Under the pieces are notes generated by a model. That model had not been told where the DNA came from. It was given only the letters and a program-made list of their open reading frames with translations, and did no database searches. A stretch of DNA of 64,000 nt from Mucilaginibacter phenanthrenivorans (GTDB taxonomy: Bacteria; Bacteroidota; Bacteroidia; Sphingobacteriales; Sphingobacteriaceae), in assembly GCF_024721155.1 (NCBI RefSeq), contig NZ_JAHVAP010000012.1, positions 212,984 through 276,983 on the forward strand, written 5' to 3'. Each line of letters starts with the position of its first letter. The first letter of the stretch is position 1. Positions 42,613 to 49,974 of this stretch are shown in pieces. The position numbers and the translations under genes were made by a program.

Positions 42613-43572
42613 CTATTTTAGTCGTTCACAGACTTCGATAATAGTATCACTTATCGGCTTAAAATCAAATCCAATTGCCTTCTTGATTTTTGAATTATCA
42701 TAGTCCCGCGTCACTGAAGCGGCCTGTGCAGAAACTTTATCTAGAGCAGGCGCTTTACCGGTTAGGCTTCCAATAACCCGTGCTGCCCGCCAGGCAATGC
42801 CCATCATCCAGGGTTTGGCCAATGTAGCCGGATGTTTTATGCCAAAGCCGTCAGCTATTTCGCCTGTAAGCTGTTTGTAGTTCCGATTTTCGGCGCTGAT
42901 GATATACCGCTCGCCCGAGATATCGGTGTTCATCAGGGCGATCATACATTTGGCAACATCCTCCACATCAACAAACCCGCAACTTCCGCCGGTATAAAAT
43001 TTAAGGCCGTTTCTAACGGTTTCGAATAACGCCCCGCTGCCTGCCTTGCCGGCATTTGCCCCGATAATGATGGACGGATTTACGATAACCGCATCCAATC
43101 CCTCAGCAATGCCCCGCCACACCTCCATCTCGCTTTCCAGCTTTGATATGGCATAGCCGTCGGTTTCAGTAGCCTGGTCAAGGTGATGATTTTCGGTGAT
43201 CAGATCGCCGGGTTTGGCGATGCCGATAGCTGCAACAGAGCTTACGTGTACCAGCCGGATGTTGTGCTCCATGCACAAATTAACCAGGTTAGCAGTGCCG
43301 GTAACGTTGGTATTGATCATCGGCTTTTTATCCGCCTGCTTTAGCGACACCCATGCGGCGCAATGGTAAACTTGCGTTATGCCCTTAAGCGCATCCTCTA
43401 ATGCGAAAAGATCCATCAGGTCGGCCTCAACCCACTGTACCTGGTACGGCAATAGGATACCGGGGATTAATGAAGTTGAACGGCGGGTACAGCGGATGCG
43501 GTTACCCTGCTGCAATAGTTGCAGCGCCACTTCCGACCCTAAAAAACCTGTTGCCCCGGTAACTAATATCAT
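42613..43572 (-). CDS. NAD-dependent epimerase/dehydratase (dihydroflavonol-reductase-like SDR)
   Basis: A 319-residue extended short-chain dehydrogenase. N-terminal VTGATGFLGSEVALQLLQQG, the catalytic Tyr-x-x-x-Lys in DGYAISKLESEMEVW, the Ser in VHVSSVAAIG, and VNPSIIIGAN. This layout is that of dihydroflavonol-4-reductase-like and 3-beta-HSD-like bacterial enzymes, which reduce a ketone or aldehyde of an unknown substrate. Full length. The gene stands alone on the minus strand, with a 12-bp inverted-repeat element directly upstream. Confidence 0.9.
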   Translation of the reverse strand: MILVTGATGFLGSEVALQLLQQGNRIRCTRRSTSLIPGILLPYQVQWVEADLMDLFALEDALKGITQVYHCAAWVSLKQADKKPMINTNVTGTANLVNLCMEHNIRLVHVSSVAAIGIAKPGDLITENHHLDQATETDGYAISKLESEMEVWRGIAEGLDAVIVNPSIIIGANAGKAGSGALFETVRNGLKFYTGGSCGFVDVEDVAKCMIALMNTDISGERYIISAENRNYKQLTGEIADGFGIKHPATLAKPWMMGIAWRAARVIGSLTGKAPALDKVSAQAASVTRDYDNSKIKKAIGFDFKPISDTIIEVCERLK

Positions 43573-43584
43573 TTGTGCAAATGT

Positions 43585-43683
43585 AAACTAAGATTTGTAA
43601 GATTTATAGGATGACAGGATGCATTTCTGTGGAGTAGCATGTTTAAACATCTTTTAATCCGAGTATCCAGTAAATCTTAGTTT
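43585..43683. repeat. About 100-bp inverted-repeat element between the epimerase and peptidase E-like genes
   Basis: AAACTAAGATTT at 43585-43596 pairs perfectly with AAATCTTAGTTT at 43672-43683. The inner DNA includes the palindrome ATGTTTAAACAT. It lies in the divergent gap between the epimerase and peptidase E-like genes and overlaps their probable promoters. Confidence 0.5.
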
Positions 43684-43699
43684 TTCCTATCTTAGGGCA

Positions 43700-44485
43700 A
43701 TGATCCGTAGAAAATTCCTCCAACAATCTTTAATGGCGGCAGCAGGTGTTGCCCTATCGCAGAATTTGCTGGCAGACGCCTTATCAACCCCAAAAATCAC
43801 AAAAAAAATTTTACTGACCGGTGGCGCTTATGGTCCGGTTTGGATGAAATATTTGATTGCATTAACCGGTAAAGAAAAGCCAAAGGTTTGCTTTATGCCC
43901 ACAGCATCAGGCGATAACCAGGCGTATATAAATTACTGGATGGAGAGCGCAAAAAAGCTATCAATCGACCCATATGTGCAACGGGTTTTTATCGAGTCAT
44001 CCTCGCAAAAGCAATCGTTCGAGGAGGTATTGCTGGGAATGGATGCCATTTTAGTGCCCGGGGGAAACACGCTGGATATGATAGCTTTATGGCAGGCTCA
44101 TGGCATTGATAAAGTTTTGAAAAAGGCGTGGGAGAAAGGGATCGTCCTTACAGGATCGAGCGCCGGGGCCATTTGCTGGTTTCACGAAGGCCTGTCTGAT
44201 TCAAGGCCCAAAGCGCTCAGCAGCGTTAAATGCCTTGGCTTTTTAAAGGGCAGCGTCAGTCCGCATTACCATTCGTCGAAGGACAGGGCATCAACTTACC
44301 AGAACATGGTACTAAAGGGCGATATAAAACCCGGTTATGGCCTTGATGAAAACGCAGGTTTGTTATTTGAGGATGATAAAATTGCCAAAGTATTAGCCGG
44401 CGATGCCAAGAGCAAGGTTTATAAAGTTTTTGTTGAAAGCGGCAATATTGTCGAACAGGTTATGGAACCAGAAATTATCACATAG
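43700..44485 (+). CDS. Peptidase S51-like protein (cyanophycinase / peptidase E family), exported
   Basis: A 261-residue protein with a twin-arginine-like leader (RRKFLQQSLMAAAGVALSQ). The mature part has the S51 fold: CFMPTASGDN, ILVPGGNTLDMIALW, the nucleophile elbow LTGSSAGAICWF (Ser in G-S-S-A-G-A) and GYGLDENAGLLF. Members are dipeptidases or cyanophycinase-type enzymes; the substrate is unknown. The leader implies export via Tat to the periplasm. No other peptide-use genes are nearby. Confidence 0.9.
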   Translation: MIRRKFLQQSLMAAAGVALSQNLLADALSTPKITKKILLTGGAYGPVWMKYLIALTGKEKPKVCFMPTASGDNQAYINYWMESAKKLSIDPYVQRVFIESSSQKQSFEEVLLGMDAILVPGGNTLDMIALWQAHGIDKVLKKAWEKGIVLTGSSAGAICWFHEGLSDSRPKALSSVKCLGFLKGSVSPHYHSSKDRASTYQNMVLKGDIKPGYGLDENAGLLFEDDKIAKVLAGDAKSKVYKVFVESGNIVEQVMEPEIIT

Positions 44486-44593
44486 CGCGAAGTTCAACTA
44501 ATCTCTGATTAACCAGTCTCTAATCTCTAACACTAACGTCTACAACCAAATGACACGAATCCCAGTGCGTTATAGTACATTTGCTACTAAATT

Positions 44594-45691
44594 ATGACAA
44601 TCACGCGCGAACAAGTATTACAGGCCCTTGGCAATGTTGAGGAACCCGATCTGAAAAAGGACCTGGTTACCCTGAACATGATCCAGGATATCCACATAGA
44701 CGGCAATAAGGTTAGCTTTTCGGTAATATTAACAACACCGGCCTGCCCCTTAAAGGCAATGATCGAGAATGCCTGCCGAAACGCAATCTTATATTTTGTG
44801 AGCAAGGAGGCCGACGTTCATATCAATATGACATCGCAGGTTACCACGCAAAAAAACACCGGGGTGCCGGGGGTTAAAAATATCATTGCAGTAGCATCAG
44901 GCAAAGGCGGCGTTGGCAAATCAACTGTTGCCGTGAACCTGGCTTTGGGACTGTCAAAAACCGGCGCAAAAGTTGGATTGATTGATGCCGATATTTATGG
45001 TCCGTCGATTCCGATCATGTTCGGATTGGAAAATGTGCGTCCACAGGCAAGCGAGGTGAATGGTAAAACCCGCATAGAGCCAATTGAGAAATATGGCATT
45101 AAATTATTATCGATAGGATTTTTTACCGACCCAAATCAACCTGTGCCATGGCGCGGGCCAATGGTTTCAACCGCTGTTAAGCAATTATTTAATGATGCCG
45201 ATTGGGGTGAGCTGGACTATTTGGTGATCGACCTGCCACCGGGAACCGGCGACATTCATATAACGGTAACCCAAACGTTCCCTGTAACCGGGGCGGTAAT
45301 TGTTACTACACCGCAAAACGTGGCGCTGGCCGATGCCAGGAAGGGGATTGGTATGTTTATGATGCCGGCCATTAACGTGCCTATTTTAGGGGTAGTTGAA
45401 AACATGGCTTACTTTACGCCTGCAGAGTTGCCCGAAAATAAATACTACATTTTTGGCCAGGGCGGGGGCAAAAAGCTTGCGGCACAACTGGAGGTGCCAT
45501 TTTTGGGCGAGATTCCGTTGATAAAAGGCATAAGCGACAGCGGCGATACGGGCAAGCCTATTGTTTTGGATGAGGACAGCGTAATGGCTGCCGCATTTAT
45601 TAACATGGCCAAAAGCGTAGCGCAGCAGGTTGCGATAAGCAACGCGAGGGCATTTGAAAAGGCAAACGCGGCACAGGTTACGAATGGATAA
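44594..45691 (+). CDS. mrp: Mrp/NBP35-type ATPase (Fe-S cluster carrier family)
   Basis: A 365-residue protein. An N-terminal MIP18/DUF59 domain (~1-80: TREQVLQALGNVEEPDLKK, VILTTPACPLKAMIENAC) is followed by a ParA-like P-loop domain with Walker A SGKGGVGKSTVAVNLA at about 103, DADIYGPSIPIMFGLE, and LDYLVIDLPPGTGDIHIT. The family delivers Fe-S clusters to apoproteins. The C-terminal Cys-x-x-Cys that binds the cluster in other members is missing: the segment reads VENMAYFTPAELPENKYY. It lies 265 bp upstream of a NifU-like gene. Confidence 0.92.
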   Translation: MTITREQVLQALGNVEEPDLKKDLVTLNMIQDIHIDGNKVSFSVILTTPACPLKAMIENACRNAILYFVSKEADVHINMTSQVTTQKNTGVPGVKNIIAVASGKGGVGKSTVAVNLALGLSKTGAKVGLIDADIYGPSIPIMFGLENVRPQASEVNGKTRIEPIEKYGIKLLSIGFFTDPNQPVPWRGPMVSTAVKQLFNDADWGELDYLVIDLPPGTGDIHITVTQTFPVTGAVIVTTPQNVALADARKGIGMFMMPAINVPILGVVENMAYFTPAELPENKYYIFGQGGGKKLAAQLEVPFLGEIPLIKGISDSGDTGKPIVLDEDSVMAAAFINMAKSVAQQVAISNARAFEKANAAQVTNG

Positions 45692-45720
45692 TTAAGCAGG
45701 AAGACAAGCTTCTCCCTCCG

Positions 45721-45869
45721 CGTCATTGCGAGGAACGAAGCAAACTCTTCACACGCTAATCAGGGACCGACAAGTAATGTGGCGACCAAACAGCCGGCTG
45801 TAGGTAACAATGAGCATTATGATTCCTGGACTGTCCTATGTAGAGGTTGCTTCGTTCCTCGCAATGACG
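45721..45869. repeat. 149-bp MITE-like element, copy 2
   Basis: CGTCATTGCGAGGAACGAAG(CAA) at 45721-45743 pairs perfectly with 45847-45869. It shares the terminal repeat and interior strings (ATCAGGGACCG, GGCTGTA, TGTCCT) with the copy at 19992-20137. It lies between mrp and the nifU-like gene. No coding capacity. Confidence 0.8.
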
Positions 45870-45956
45870 GAGTGGATTGTTTGAGTGACCGCTATTTATA
45901 GTGATTAGTATACAAATGAAAAATATTTAATAACTTTACTTTATAAAACAGTACAA

Positions 45957-46235
45957 ATGAGTTTATTAGATCAGGTGGAAGCAGCGTTAGATACGATACG
46001 TCCGTATTTGCTGACAGATGGGGGGAATGTTTCAATTGAGGAGATAACTCCCGATAATATAGTTAAGCTTAAATTGCTTGGCGCATGCGGATCATGCCCG
46101 ATGAGCATTATGACGCTTAAGGCAGGCATAGAAGAAGCTATAAAAAAGGCCGTACCCGAAATTAAAGGGGTTGAAGCCCTAAACCTAACCGATATTGACG
46201 ACCCACATGCAGTGCTTCCTGAAAACCTCAGGTAG
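45957..46235 (+). CDS. NifU-like Fe-S scaffold protein (C-terminal NifU domain)
   Basis: A 92-residue protein consisting of the NifU C-terminal domain: RPYLLTDGGNVSIEEI, the cluster motif CGSCPMS with Cys44 and Cys47, LKAGIEEAIKKAVPEI. It holds a [4Fe-4S] cluster and passes it on. It lies downstream of mrp, with a MITE-like element between them. Together they point to Fe-S assembly or delivery. It may be expressed from its own promoter, because the repeat separates them. Confidence 0.93.
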   Translation: MSLLDQVEAALDTIRPYLLTDGGNVSIEEITPDNIVKLKLLGACGSCPMSIMTLKAGIEEAIKKAVPEIKGVEALNLTDIDDPHAVLPENLR

Positions 46236-46342
46236 TGTTAAGTTTTGTTAAATTGGCACATGCATTGCAGCAATAAACTATTTTTGTTAGCGTTTGAAAC
46301 TTTCTAATAAAAACCTGTAAACAATTACGGGTATTTCACTGA

Positions 46343-46978
46343 ATGAAGAAGTTAATAGGATTTCTTTTCCTTTTATTTATAACATGCTCCGCCTTTGCAC
46401 AGAAGCAGGAAGGCGGCATCGTGCAATTTACCGGGATAGTGCATAATGCCGACAGCACCGGTGCAATTGTCCCCTATGTGAGTATTGTAAATGGCACTAA
46501 TAAAAACCAGGTGAATATTTCAAACTACATGGGTTACTTTTCATTCCCGGCCCATGAGCGCGATACCATTCGCTTTTCCTGTGTGGGCTATGCTTCTGTG
46601 ACGGTTGTAATACCATCTAATGTTCCGTCAAAAAGCTATACCTTGCAAGTAATGCTTAAACCGCAGATCATCAACCTGCCGGTGTTTAAAGTGTTTCCAT
46701 GGGCAACCACCGAAGAGTTCAGGAAGGATTTTATCACTATGAAGGTTGCTGATGACGACCTTGAAATTGCCCGTAAAAATTTAAGCCGCTCATCTATACT
46801 GGGCTTACAACGTACTCTGCCGCGCGACGGTTCAGAAATGAACGGCTTCCAGGATTTTCATAACAGCGTAGTAAATTCGCACTCCATTACTAACCCATTG
46901 CTCAATCCGTTTAACTGGGGTAGTTTGATCCGGGAAATCTCGGAAGGGGATAAGGCAAGGAACCCGGATACGAATTAA
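46343..46978 (+). CDS. Secreted protein with carboxypeptidase-regulatory-like domain
   Basis: A 211-residue protein with a signal peptide (FLFLLFITCSAFAQ) and a CarboxypepD-regulatory-like beta-sandwich at ~25-110 (VQFTGIVHNADSTGAIVPYVSIVNG, FSFPAHERDTIRFSCVGYASV). The remaining ~100 residues (LPVFKVFPWATTEEFRKDFITM, LLNPFNWGSLIREIS) are family-specific and unassigned. It is probably periplasmic or outer-membrane associated. The function is unknown. It is followed 12 bp after the stop codon by a 44-bp palindromic terminator. Confidence 0.8.
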   Translation: MKKLIGFLFLLFITCSAFAQKQEGGIVQFTGIVHNADSTGAIVPYVSIVNGTNKNQVNISNYMGYFSFPAHERDTIRFSCVGYASVTVVIPSNVPSKSYTLQVMLKPQIINLPVFKVFPWATTEEFRKDFITMKVADDDLEIARKNLSRSSILGLQRTLPRDGSEMNGFQDFHNSVVNSHSITNPLLNPFNWGSLIREISEGDKARNPDTN

Positions 46979-46990
46979 AAATATTCGATA

Positions 46991-47034
46991 TAAAAAGAAA
47001 ATGCCCGGAAAATTTTCCGGGCATTTTCTTTTTA
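46991..47034. terminator. 44-bp perfect palindrome, bidirectional terminator
   Basis: TAAAAAGAAAATGCCCGGAA, then AA, and its reverse complement meet with no loop (46991-47034). GC-rich core, A/T-rich ends on both sides. It separates the convergent regulatory-domain gene and def. Confidence 0.8.
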
Positions 47035-47047
47035 TAAGGTATCGATT

Positions 47048-47072
47048 GCTCCCCTTTAGGGGCAGGGGGCTT
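47048..47072. repeat. CCCCTTTAGGGG-type repeat adjoining the def stop codon
   Basis: GCTCCCCTTTAGGGGC, then AGGGGGCTT, ends at the base next to the def stop codon (47073-47075 on the minus strand). The first 16 bases are identical to the reverse complement of the copy at 62295-62319. Confidence 0.6.
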
Positions 47073-47645
47073 CTAACGTCCCTTTTTAACTGCGGGAAAC
47101 TTCATTTTGTAGTCAACATCAACAAAACCCTTTGAAATATCGTTAAGCTTTTTTTCTATCAGGCGCTTGCGAAGCGGGCTTAATTTGTCGGTGAATAATT
47201 TGCCCTCAATGTGGTCATATTCATGCTGGATAATGCGTGCGGCCATTCCGGAAAATGTTTCCTCATAATGTTTCCAGTTTTCGTCGTAGTACGAAATTCT
47301 TAACACAGGCTTGCGATACACATCCTCCCTGATATCAGGAATACTCAGGCAGCCTTCATTAAATCCCCATTCCTCGCCGGTCTCCTCTAAAATAGTTGCG
47401 TTTATAAAAGCCTTTTTTAAATCCTTTAAATCAGGTTCGGTATCGGCAAAGGTTGATGCATCAATAACAAACAACCGCATGGACAAGCCAACCTGCGGGG
47501 CAGCTAAGCCCACGCCATGAGCGCCATACATGGTCTCGAACATATTGTCAACCAACTCTTTTATATGCGGGTATTCGTCTGGCTCAATTGCTGTTGCTTT
47601 TCTTCTTAAAACAGGATCGCCGTATGCTATAATAGGAAATTTCAT
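47073..47645 (-). CDS. def: Peptide deformylase
   Basis: A 190-residue protein removing the formyl group from new N-terminal Met. All three metal-site motifs are present: GVGLAAPQVG at about 45-54, EGCLSIP with the zinc-binding Cys, and QHEYDHIEGKLF with two His and Glu. Full length with a lysine-rich C-terminus. It is 17 bp downstream of the M16 peptidase gene on the same strand. Its start is preceded on the minus strand by TATTTTTG, a TAnnTTTG-type string, only 4 bp before the ATG. Confidence 0.96.
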   Translation of the reverse strand: MKFPIIAYGDPVLRRKATAIEPDEYPHIKELVDNMFETMYGAHGVGLAAPQVGLSMRLFVIDASTFADTEPDLKDLKKAFINATILEETGEEWGFNEGCLSIPDIREDVYRKPVLRISYYDENWKHYEETFSGMAARIIQHEYDHIEGKLFTDKLSPLRKRLIEKKLNDISKGFVDVDYKMKFPAVKKGR

Positions 47646-47662
47646 TGCACAAAAATACGGCT

Positions 47663-48895
47663 TTATTGCTTAGGCTCAAATAGTAAGGTGATCATCCTGT
47701 CATTATCAAAAATTTCATTACTTATTTCTAACAATTGATCAGCCGTAACAGCATTTATTCTATCAAAAACCTCCTGCAGCGTATCCACACAATTAAAATC
47801 GAGCAGGCTTTTCGCCATGGAGATGATCAGGCTCATGCGGTTTTCCTCGGCTAAGGCAATCTGGCCGATGAACTTTTCCTTTGCCTGGTGTAGTTGCAGG
47901 GTGCCTAACTTATTATCGCGCAGTTTTTTTAGCTCTTTATGGATCAGTTTTGCGGCCTTTTCAGCCTTTTCGCTGTCGGTGCCAAAATAAATAGAAAAGA
48001 TGCCGGTATCGGTTAGCGAGGTATAGTTAGATTCAATGGTATAGGCAATTCCATGCTTTTCCCGGATCTCCAGGTTTAGCCGGCTACTCATTCCCATGCC
48101 GCCCAGCAGGTTGTTTAAAAGCAGCAAACCGTTTTTATGCTGATGAGCCGATGGATATGCCCGGCTGCCAATAATGCAATGTGTTTGCGAAATGGGCTTT
48201 TCAATACTACTCCTGCCGGCGATAATTCCCCCCGGGGCAATCCTGTTTTTTTGGGTGTGATTAGCCGGAATTGCGCCAAAATACTTTTCGGAAAGCTTTA
48301 CCACTTTCCTGAAATCGTAATCGCCAAAAACAGCAAAGATCATTTCAGATGTATTGTAATTGGCGGTAATAAATTGGTTGATATCGGCGCCATTGAGCTT
48401 TGCAACGCTTTCGGGTGTGCCTAAAATATTGTTACCTATCGGGTGGCCCTTAAACAGCAGTTCTTCAAAATCGTCCTGGATGGCTTCCTCGGGTTGATCG
48501 AGGTATGACGAGATCTCATCCAGGATAACGCCCCGTTCCTTTTCCTGCTCATCTTCCGGGAATGTGGAATGAAACAATATATCCTCAAAAAGGTCGACGG
48601 TGCGCTCCAAATGCTGGTTCAACAGCGAGGCATGGATACAGGTATATTCCTTGGTGGTGTAGGCATTCAAATCGGCGCCTACCAGCTCAAGGCGGTTAAG
48701 GATCTGGCTGGTGCTGCGGCGTTCAGTTTCCTTAAACAGTAAATGCTCGATAAAATGAGCGAGGCCGGTTTGGTGTTCGGTTTCATCGCGCGAGCCTGCA
48801 TTAACAATAAAACAGCAATGCGTTATGGTTGATGGGGCATGTTTAAAAAGTATCCTGATGCCGTTGGATAACGTGTGAACCTGGTAATCCGTCAT
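47663..48895 (-). CDS. M16-family zinc metallopeptidase
   Basis: About 410 residues. The inverted zinc motif HFIEHLLFKE (H-x-x-E-H) occurs near residue 52, with a downstream Glu in YTTKEYTCIHASLL. There are two M16 repeats; the C-terminal half includes GLLLLNNLLGGMGMSSRLNLEIREKHGIAYTIES, the R/Y-bearing motif. No signal peptide when started at 48895; an upstream extension to 49000 is unlikely because the DNA there contains a promoter box and a palindromic repeat. The peptidase processes unknown peptides or proteins. It precedes def by 17 bp. Confidence 0.92.
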   Translation of the reverse strand: MTDYQVHTLSNGIRILFKHAPSTITHCCFIVNAGSRDETEHQTGLAHFIEHLLFKETERRSTSQILNRLELVGADLNAYTTKEYTCIHASLLNQHLERTVDLFEDILFHSTFPEDEQEKERGVILDEISSYLDQPEEAIQDDFEELLFKGHPIGNNILGTPESVAKLNGADINQFITANYNTSEMIFAVFGDYDFRKVVKLSEKYFGAIPANHTQKNRIAPGGIIAGRSSIEKPISQTHCIIGSRAYPSAHQHKNGLLLLNNLLGGMGMSSRLNLEIREKHGIAYTIESNYTSLTDTGIFSIYFGTDSEKAEKAAKLIHKELKKLRDNKLGTLQLHQAKEKFIGQIALAEENRMSLIISMAKSLLDFNCVDTLQEVFDRINAVTADQLLEISNEIFDNDRMITLLFEPKQ

Positions 48896-48908
48896 ATATA
48901 TCGGGGAG

Positions 48909-48916
48909 CAAAGATA
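48909..48916 (-). promoter_or_regulatory. Bacteroidota promoter of the M16-def operon
   Basis: On the minus strand TATCTTTG (TAnnTTTG) ends 13 bp before the ATG, and 20 bp upstream of it stands TTTC, near to the -33 TTTG. This supports the start at 48895. Confidence 0.5.
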
Positions 48917-48977
48917 GGTTTTTAGCGGAGAAGTGCGAAAGGGGGTAAAGGGAGAGCCTTGTGTCAGGATCTCTTTT

Positions 48978-49006
48978 ATAGCGATGGGTTTTAAACCCAT
49001 CGCTAT
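48978..49006. repeat. 29-bp palindrome (GCGATGGGTTTTAAACCCATCGC type)
   Basis: ATAGCGATGGGTTT and AAACCCATCGCTAT pair over 14 bp around one T. Located upstream of the M16 gene and downstream of the DUF2752 gene. Confidence 0.6.
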
Positions 49007-49056
49007 GAAAAATTCAACTGTAATATTTAAAGGATTTTTGCCTGTTGAAGCATAAG

Positions 49057-49371
49057 TTATTCAGCGGGAACGTTAGACCCAAACGTCACTGTAAAAAACC
49101 TCAACCGAACTAAAACATAAATGCGGTACAGAATAACCCCCAGCGCGGGAATACCCAGCCAATGCGCATGCAGGGAACCTTTAATATCGCCATGAAATAA
49201 AAAGGAGATGGAGTGCCCCAGGCCACAGCCGGGGCACCAGGTTATGCCCAGCAATTTTAAGGGACATAAACTAAAATGCGCCTGGTCGTTCGGATCGGCA
49301 ATGGCCAGTGCAACCAGTGCAGCTATCCAGAATGCCAGCTCGAAATATTTATTGAACGCCGTTCTAATCAA
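49057..49371 (-). CDS. DUF2752 family membrane protein
   Basis: A 104-residue protein with two or three hydrophobic segments (FWIAALVALAIA, CGLGHSISFLF, LGIPALGVILYRIYVLV) and the family motif TWCPGCGLGHS (C-P-G-C-G), which marks DUF2752. Inner-membrane protein of unknown function. It overlaps the upstream DUF4199 gene by 8 bp, so the two are translated together. Confidence 0.88.
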   Translation of the reverse strand: MIRTAFNKYFELAFWIAALVALAIADPNDQAHFSLCPLKLLGITWCPGCGLGHSISFLFHGDIKGSLHAHWLGIPALGVILYRIYVLVRLRFFTVTFGSNVPAE

Positions 49372-49771
49372 GCTTATTGGGTTTGGTGGTAAACAGTACC
49401 GACACGGCTAATGAAAAGAGGAGGCCCACCAGCAACGCGCCAAAGATCCGGCCTGAGAAATCTTTCAATGTGGCTTCTTTTGCAAACTCGTCAATAAAAA
49501 TTATAGATGCTGCTACTGATATGATCCCGCCTACAATTAAAATTTTAAAGCATTGCATCAGGGCCTCAAAAAAACCCATTTTGCCGCCGCACTCGTTTGT
49601 CCGGTAGCTCCGTATTCCAAAATATAAAACTACTAACGGAATAAGCACCGAAGCATATTCTGCCGGCTCCAGGCCGCTTGCCTGCGGTGAGAGCCCCAAT
49701 GACTTCATTATAAACATCCAGATTACGCTTAATACGCCTATTATAAGGCCGAAAATGATTGCATTCTTCAT
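49364..49771 (-). CDS. DUF4199 family membrane protein
   Basis: About 135 residues with four membrane helices (IIFGLIIGVLSVIWMFIM, YASVLIPLVVLYFGI, FEALMQCFKILIVGGIISVAASIIF, FGALLVGLLFSLAVSVLF), the usual DUF4199 layout of Bacteroidota. Function unknown. The Met at 49771 is favoured over one at 49798 because it begins directly before the first helix. It overlaps the DUF2752 gene start by 8 bp. Confidence 0.88.
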   Translation of the reverse strand: MKNAIIFGLIIGVLSVIWMFIMKSLGLSPQASGLEPAEYASVLIPLVVLYFGIRSYRTNECGGKMGFFEALMQCFKILIVGGIISVAASIIFIDEFAKEATLKDFSGRIFGALLVGLLFSLAVSVLFTTKPNKLD

Positions 49772-49959
49772 GGTATACTTGGTTTGGTTGGTCCTCAAAG
49801 TTAAACAGGCGCTTAGCTCGCGTCAAAAACTGATCTCTAATCTCCGTTCTCTAATCTCTATCTCCATATAAATTTACTATTTAAAGTAATTATAGCGCAA
49901 TATTGTTTGCAATAATTTTTCATGTTTGGCCCGCCTGGTATTAAAAAGCCTTTTTTGCG

Positions 49960-49967
49960 TATATTTG
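49960..49967 (+). promoter_or_regulatory. -7 box TATATTTG just upstream of mfd
   Basis: TATATTTG matches TAnnTTTG. It ends only 7 bp before the TTG start codon of mfd, which implies a very short or leaderless transcript. No clear -33 box. Confidence 0.45.
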
Positions 49968-49974
49968 CAGCAGT

